64,000 nt of DNA from Amphibalanus amphitrite (Eukaryota; Arthropoda; Thecostraca; Balanomorpha; Balanidae), in assembly GCF_019059575.1 (NCBI RefSeq), contig NW_024881693.1:558001-622000 (forward strand), read 5' to 3'. The notes beneath the pieces were generated by a model. It saw only the letters and a program-made list of their open reading frames with translations. It was not told where the DNA came from and did not search any database. This document shows, piece after piece, positions 61,986 through 64,000 of the stretch. Each line of letters starts with the position of its first letter. Position 1 is the first letter of the stretch. The translations under genes and the position numbers were made by a program.

Positions 61986-63056
61986 GCTTAAAGTAATCCT
62001 GTAAAAACACACGTTTAAAGATTCAGAAAAAAATGTCGTTTTAGTGCAACTGCCGCCGGTGCCCGTATCTGACTCGTGGCCGTCAGTCTATCGGGCCTAT
62101 TTGTCTTCTCGAGACACCCGCGAGGCAATTTGTACCACTGTCTGGAGGCCCAGTCGCGTGTGGGACGATACCGGACATCGCTAATGAGCTCGACGGCGAC
62201 GACAGCGACCAAAGCGGCGCACCACCGCCGGCTGCGGCGTGGTGCGGCGCAGTTGTATGGAAATAACACCCGACAGTCGGCCGCGGCGGCAGTGGCGACA
62301 GCAATGTAAAGCGTGCTTTAGGACTAATCAATGCGGCACTGTCAAGGTCATGGGCGACGACCGCTGGTGACAGGCAGGTTGAATGCCCTGAGGGTACGTT
62401 CGACCCGGGCGTGGGTCATGACCGAAGGCAGTTTCCGACTTGAGTGACAGTTTTCTGTGAGGCAGCCATTTGGCACGATTGTACATAATTATACAGAGCG
62501 GCGCCGAATGATAACGACACGCGATATTTGGCGAATCAAAAAACGACTTACGTTATGATAGGTAGGTATATGGGTACCTACATCAGACTCGCGTGGGCTC
62601 AGTATTATTGCTCTGCCGAGAGACAAGGGGGCATTTTAGTGAAAAATAATAATTTTGTTGTTGCGTGAGTGACGTTGAAACTAACTTGAATGAAGCGACT
62701 TGCTTAGGTATAGGTATACTAAGTGCCAGTGGCCGAGTTGAATAACAGCCATAACAGGACTGGATGAGCCATAGCATGGTGATAAAATATTATTACCTCA
62801 TCTATTATTATCTCAGCATCTCATTATTACCTACCAGCAAGTACATATAATATTATCCATGGCCATAGTTTGAGAACGGCAAGGTATAGAAGCAGTTGCT
62901 CCTGTCGTTAAGAACGGTTCGCTCGCATTGCCTCGGAGCTAAGTGCAGCTAAGATGAGCTGATAAACCTGCATGGATATTATCTCCATTCACAGTAGATT
63001 GTAAACGCCAGCTTCGAGTGTTTTGCTTTGAGCTTCGATGAGTAACGGGGTTACCA

Positions 63057-63110
63057 TGCCCATTAATTGAGATGACCGGGCATGGCAATGCCCATGAATT
63101 GAGATGTCAT
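63057..63110. repeat. Short tandem repeat, 32-bp unit
   Basis: ATGCCCATTAATTGAGATGA at 63057 recurs as ATGCCCATGAATTGAGATGT at 63089, with GGGCATGGC between. This is a partial tandem duplication. Confidence 0.75.
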
Positions 63111-63709
63111 TACTACAGTTACATAGTAGATTGCTTGTCCGTCAATGACAGCCCGTTAAATGACTGTGACATTATGAGCAAACTGACGTAAACATAAAAC
63201 GCCCCATCTATGCTATGGATTTCCCTTAAAACTGCACAGCAGTTCAGTCACGGTCGATTTTCAGCTGTTGCCAGTTGCTATATGGTTTTCTACTCATTTC
63301 AATTATGACGGGCGTGTACTGTGCATCATGAATATAAAATGAGTGTACTGGTGCGGCAGGAACGAACTCCTGGAGCTTAGAAGGCTAGCATCAGTCATTT
63401 TGCGACGACGGGACACGAGTCAAATAACACTTTCCTTTTTGTATTGTAACCCAGCAGGCCACTTAGACAAATTGCCTTTCTGCAGTCGAAAAGCAAAAGG
63501 GTAAAATGGCCAGTTTGGCTGCATTTTATATAAGACAACTAACCAATTCTAATCGATTATGTAATACGCTGTTATAATGGAGGACATGTACGCATTATCC
63601 ACATAGGCTTTTTGGTGAATGCTGAGATTGTCTCGTTCCACTGCCATTAAACCAAATCCTATATAATTAATTACCTTTACCGAGTCTATAGCATGGCGTG
63701 GATCAACGT

Positions 63710-63900
63710 TAACCTGACCACCGACCTGACCTGTGACCTGGGTTACAGAGCTGTCACGAAACTGTAGCCCTATTTGACCTGACTTCGCCGCTGACCTGAC
63801 CTGTGACCTGGTCACAGAGTTGTTACGGACCTGTAGCACCGTATCACCTGACCTTGCCGCTGATCTGACCTGACCTTTGACCTGGGTTACAGAGCCACTA
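63710..63900. repeat. TGACC-rich tandem repeat, about 70-bp unit
   Basis: About two and a half copies contain GACCTGACCTGTGACCTGG followed by (GT)TACAGAG(C/T)TGT(C/T)ACG and CTGTAGC. On the minus strand these are GGTCA arrays like those inside the TTAA elements, but no TTAA-element ends or hairpins are seen here. Confidence 0.75.
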
Positions 63901-63903
63901 CCG

Positions 63904-64000
63904 ATGAAGCTGCGGGCGCTGCCCCAGTCGTTCTGGCTCCAGCCGAACGATAACAGCACTTCTCCGAACACGGGGTCGCTCCCACCGCTCGTCACAACGT
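63904..64000 (-). CDS. Possible partial coding exon at the right edge
   Basis: The minus strand is open from the window edge. It encodes a non-repetitive, compositionally balanced peptide containing GGSDPVFGEVLLSFGWSQND and WGSARSFIG, with GC-rich third positions, before running into the TGACC repeat. A donor could be TCG|GTAGTG near 63904 or CAG|GTCAAA inside the repeat near 63885. No upstream acceptor can be seen because the window ends. I do not recognise the family. The stretch is short, and the open frame continues by chance through the repeat, so this is a weak call. Confidence 0.3.

Larger units (their letters stand above)
60488..63700 (+). other. Presumed intron of the plus-strand gene
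   Basis: The stretch starts with the GTGAGC donor and contains the perfect foldback at 61.7-62.0 kb, a CpG-rich patch at 62150-62310 and a 32-bp partial tandem repeat at 63057-63110. No further coding exon with a recognisable motif was found on the plus strand. Confidence 0.4.

Noticed and set aside
62800-62860. ATTATTACC-rich stretch as a possible structured element
   Set aside because: Simple AT-rich low-complexity sequence; no inverted ends or conserved structure.
1-64000. LTR, retrovirus-like, Polinton or other virus-derived elements
   Set aside because: No paired LTRs, primer-binding site, or capsid, polymerase or integrase-like peptides were seen in any frame.

Overview
The window looks like intronic and intergenic DNA of an animal, most likely an arthropod and possibly a crustacean. 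Coding exons are few and short, have clear GT-AG borders, and are separated by kilobases of non-coding DNA. CpG is not depleted and GC-rich patches are frequent. The one recognisable protein family is the alpha-2-macroglobulin family in its arthropod TEP/Mcr/CD109-like form. Species identity is inference; there is no rRNA, mitochondrial or other diagnostic marker.

Layout of the main gene. The 5' part of an alpha-2-macroglobulin family gene runs right to left on the minus strand. A 5' UTR exon ends at 52037. A signal-peptide exon lies at 50862-51133. After an intron of about 37 kb come three exons for macroglobulin domains MG1 and MG2, at 13686-13866, 9511-9679 and 4793-4905. Every splice junction keeps the reading frame (phases 0, 2, 0, 1, 0). 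The rest of the protein, including any thioester and receptor-binding domains, lies beyond the left edge.

A second gene starts on the plus strand near 60.1 kb in a CpG-rich region. Its first coding exon (60142-60487) encodes a low-complexity, lysine-rich stretch of unknown identity. A possible minus-strand exon touches the right edge at about 63904-64000.

The non-coding sequence holds many non-autonomous DNA transposons that can be delimited by terminal inverted repeats and target-site duplications. These are: nested TA-flanked elements (1.5-3.6 kb); three relatives of a TTAA-flanked, CCC...GGG-ended family carrying GGTCA arrays and subterminal G/C hairpins (14.5, 56.2 and 57.4 kb); a hAT inside another hAT (29.0-29.9 kb); a TTAA MITE (34.2 kb); a 1.85-kb AT-rich hAT (36.3 kb); a 2.4-kb element filled with minisatellites (52.8-55.2 kb); and a 9-bp-TSD element split by one of the TTAA elements (56.2 kb). 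Two long foldbacks at 55.9 and 61.8 kb share one architecture, each flanked by a direct repeat of 12-15 bp. I saw no LTR, retrovirus-like, Polinton or other virus-like element, no LINE reverse transcriptase, no tRNA or rRNA gene and no CRISPR array.

The genes do not form a visible pathway. The macroglobulin gene is a likely secreted innate-immune or junctional protein; the plus-strand gene looks nuclear from composition alone. The most unusual material is the TTAA family, with hairpin stems matched between the two ends of a copy but different between copies, and the two direct-repeat-flanked foldbacks.
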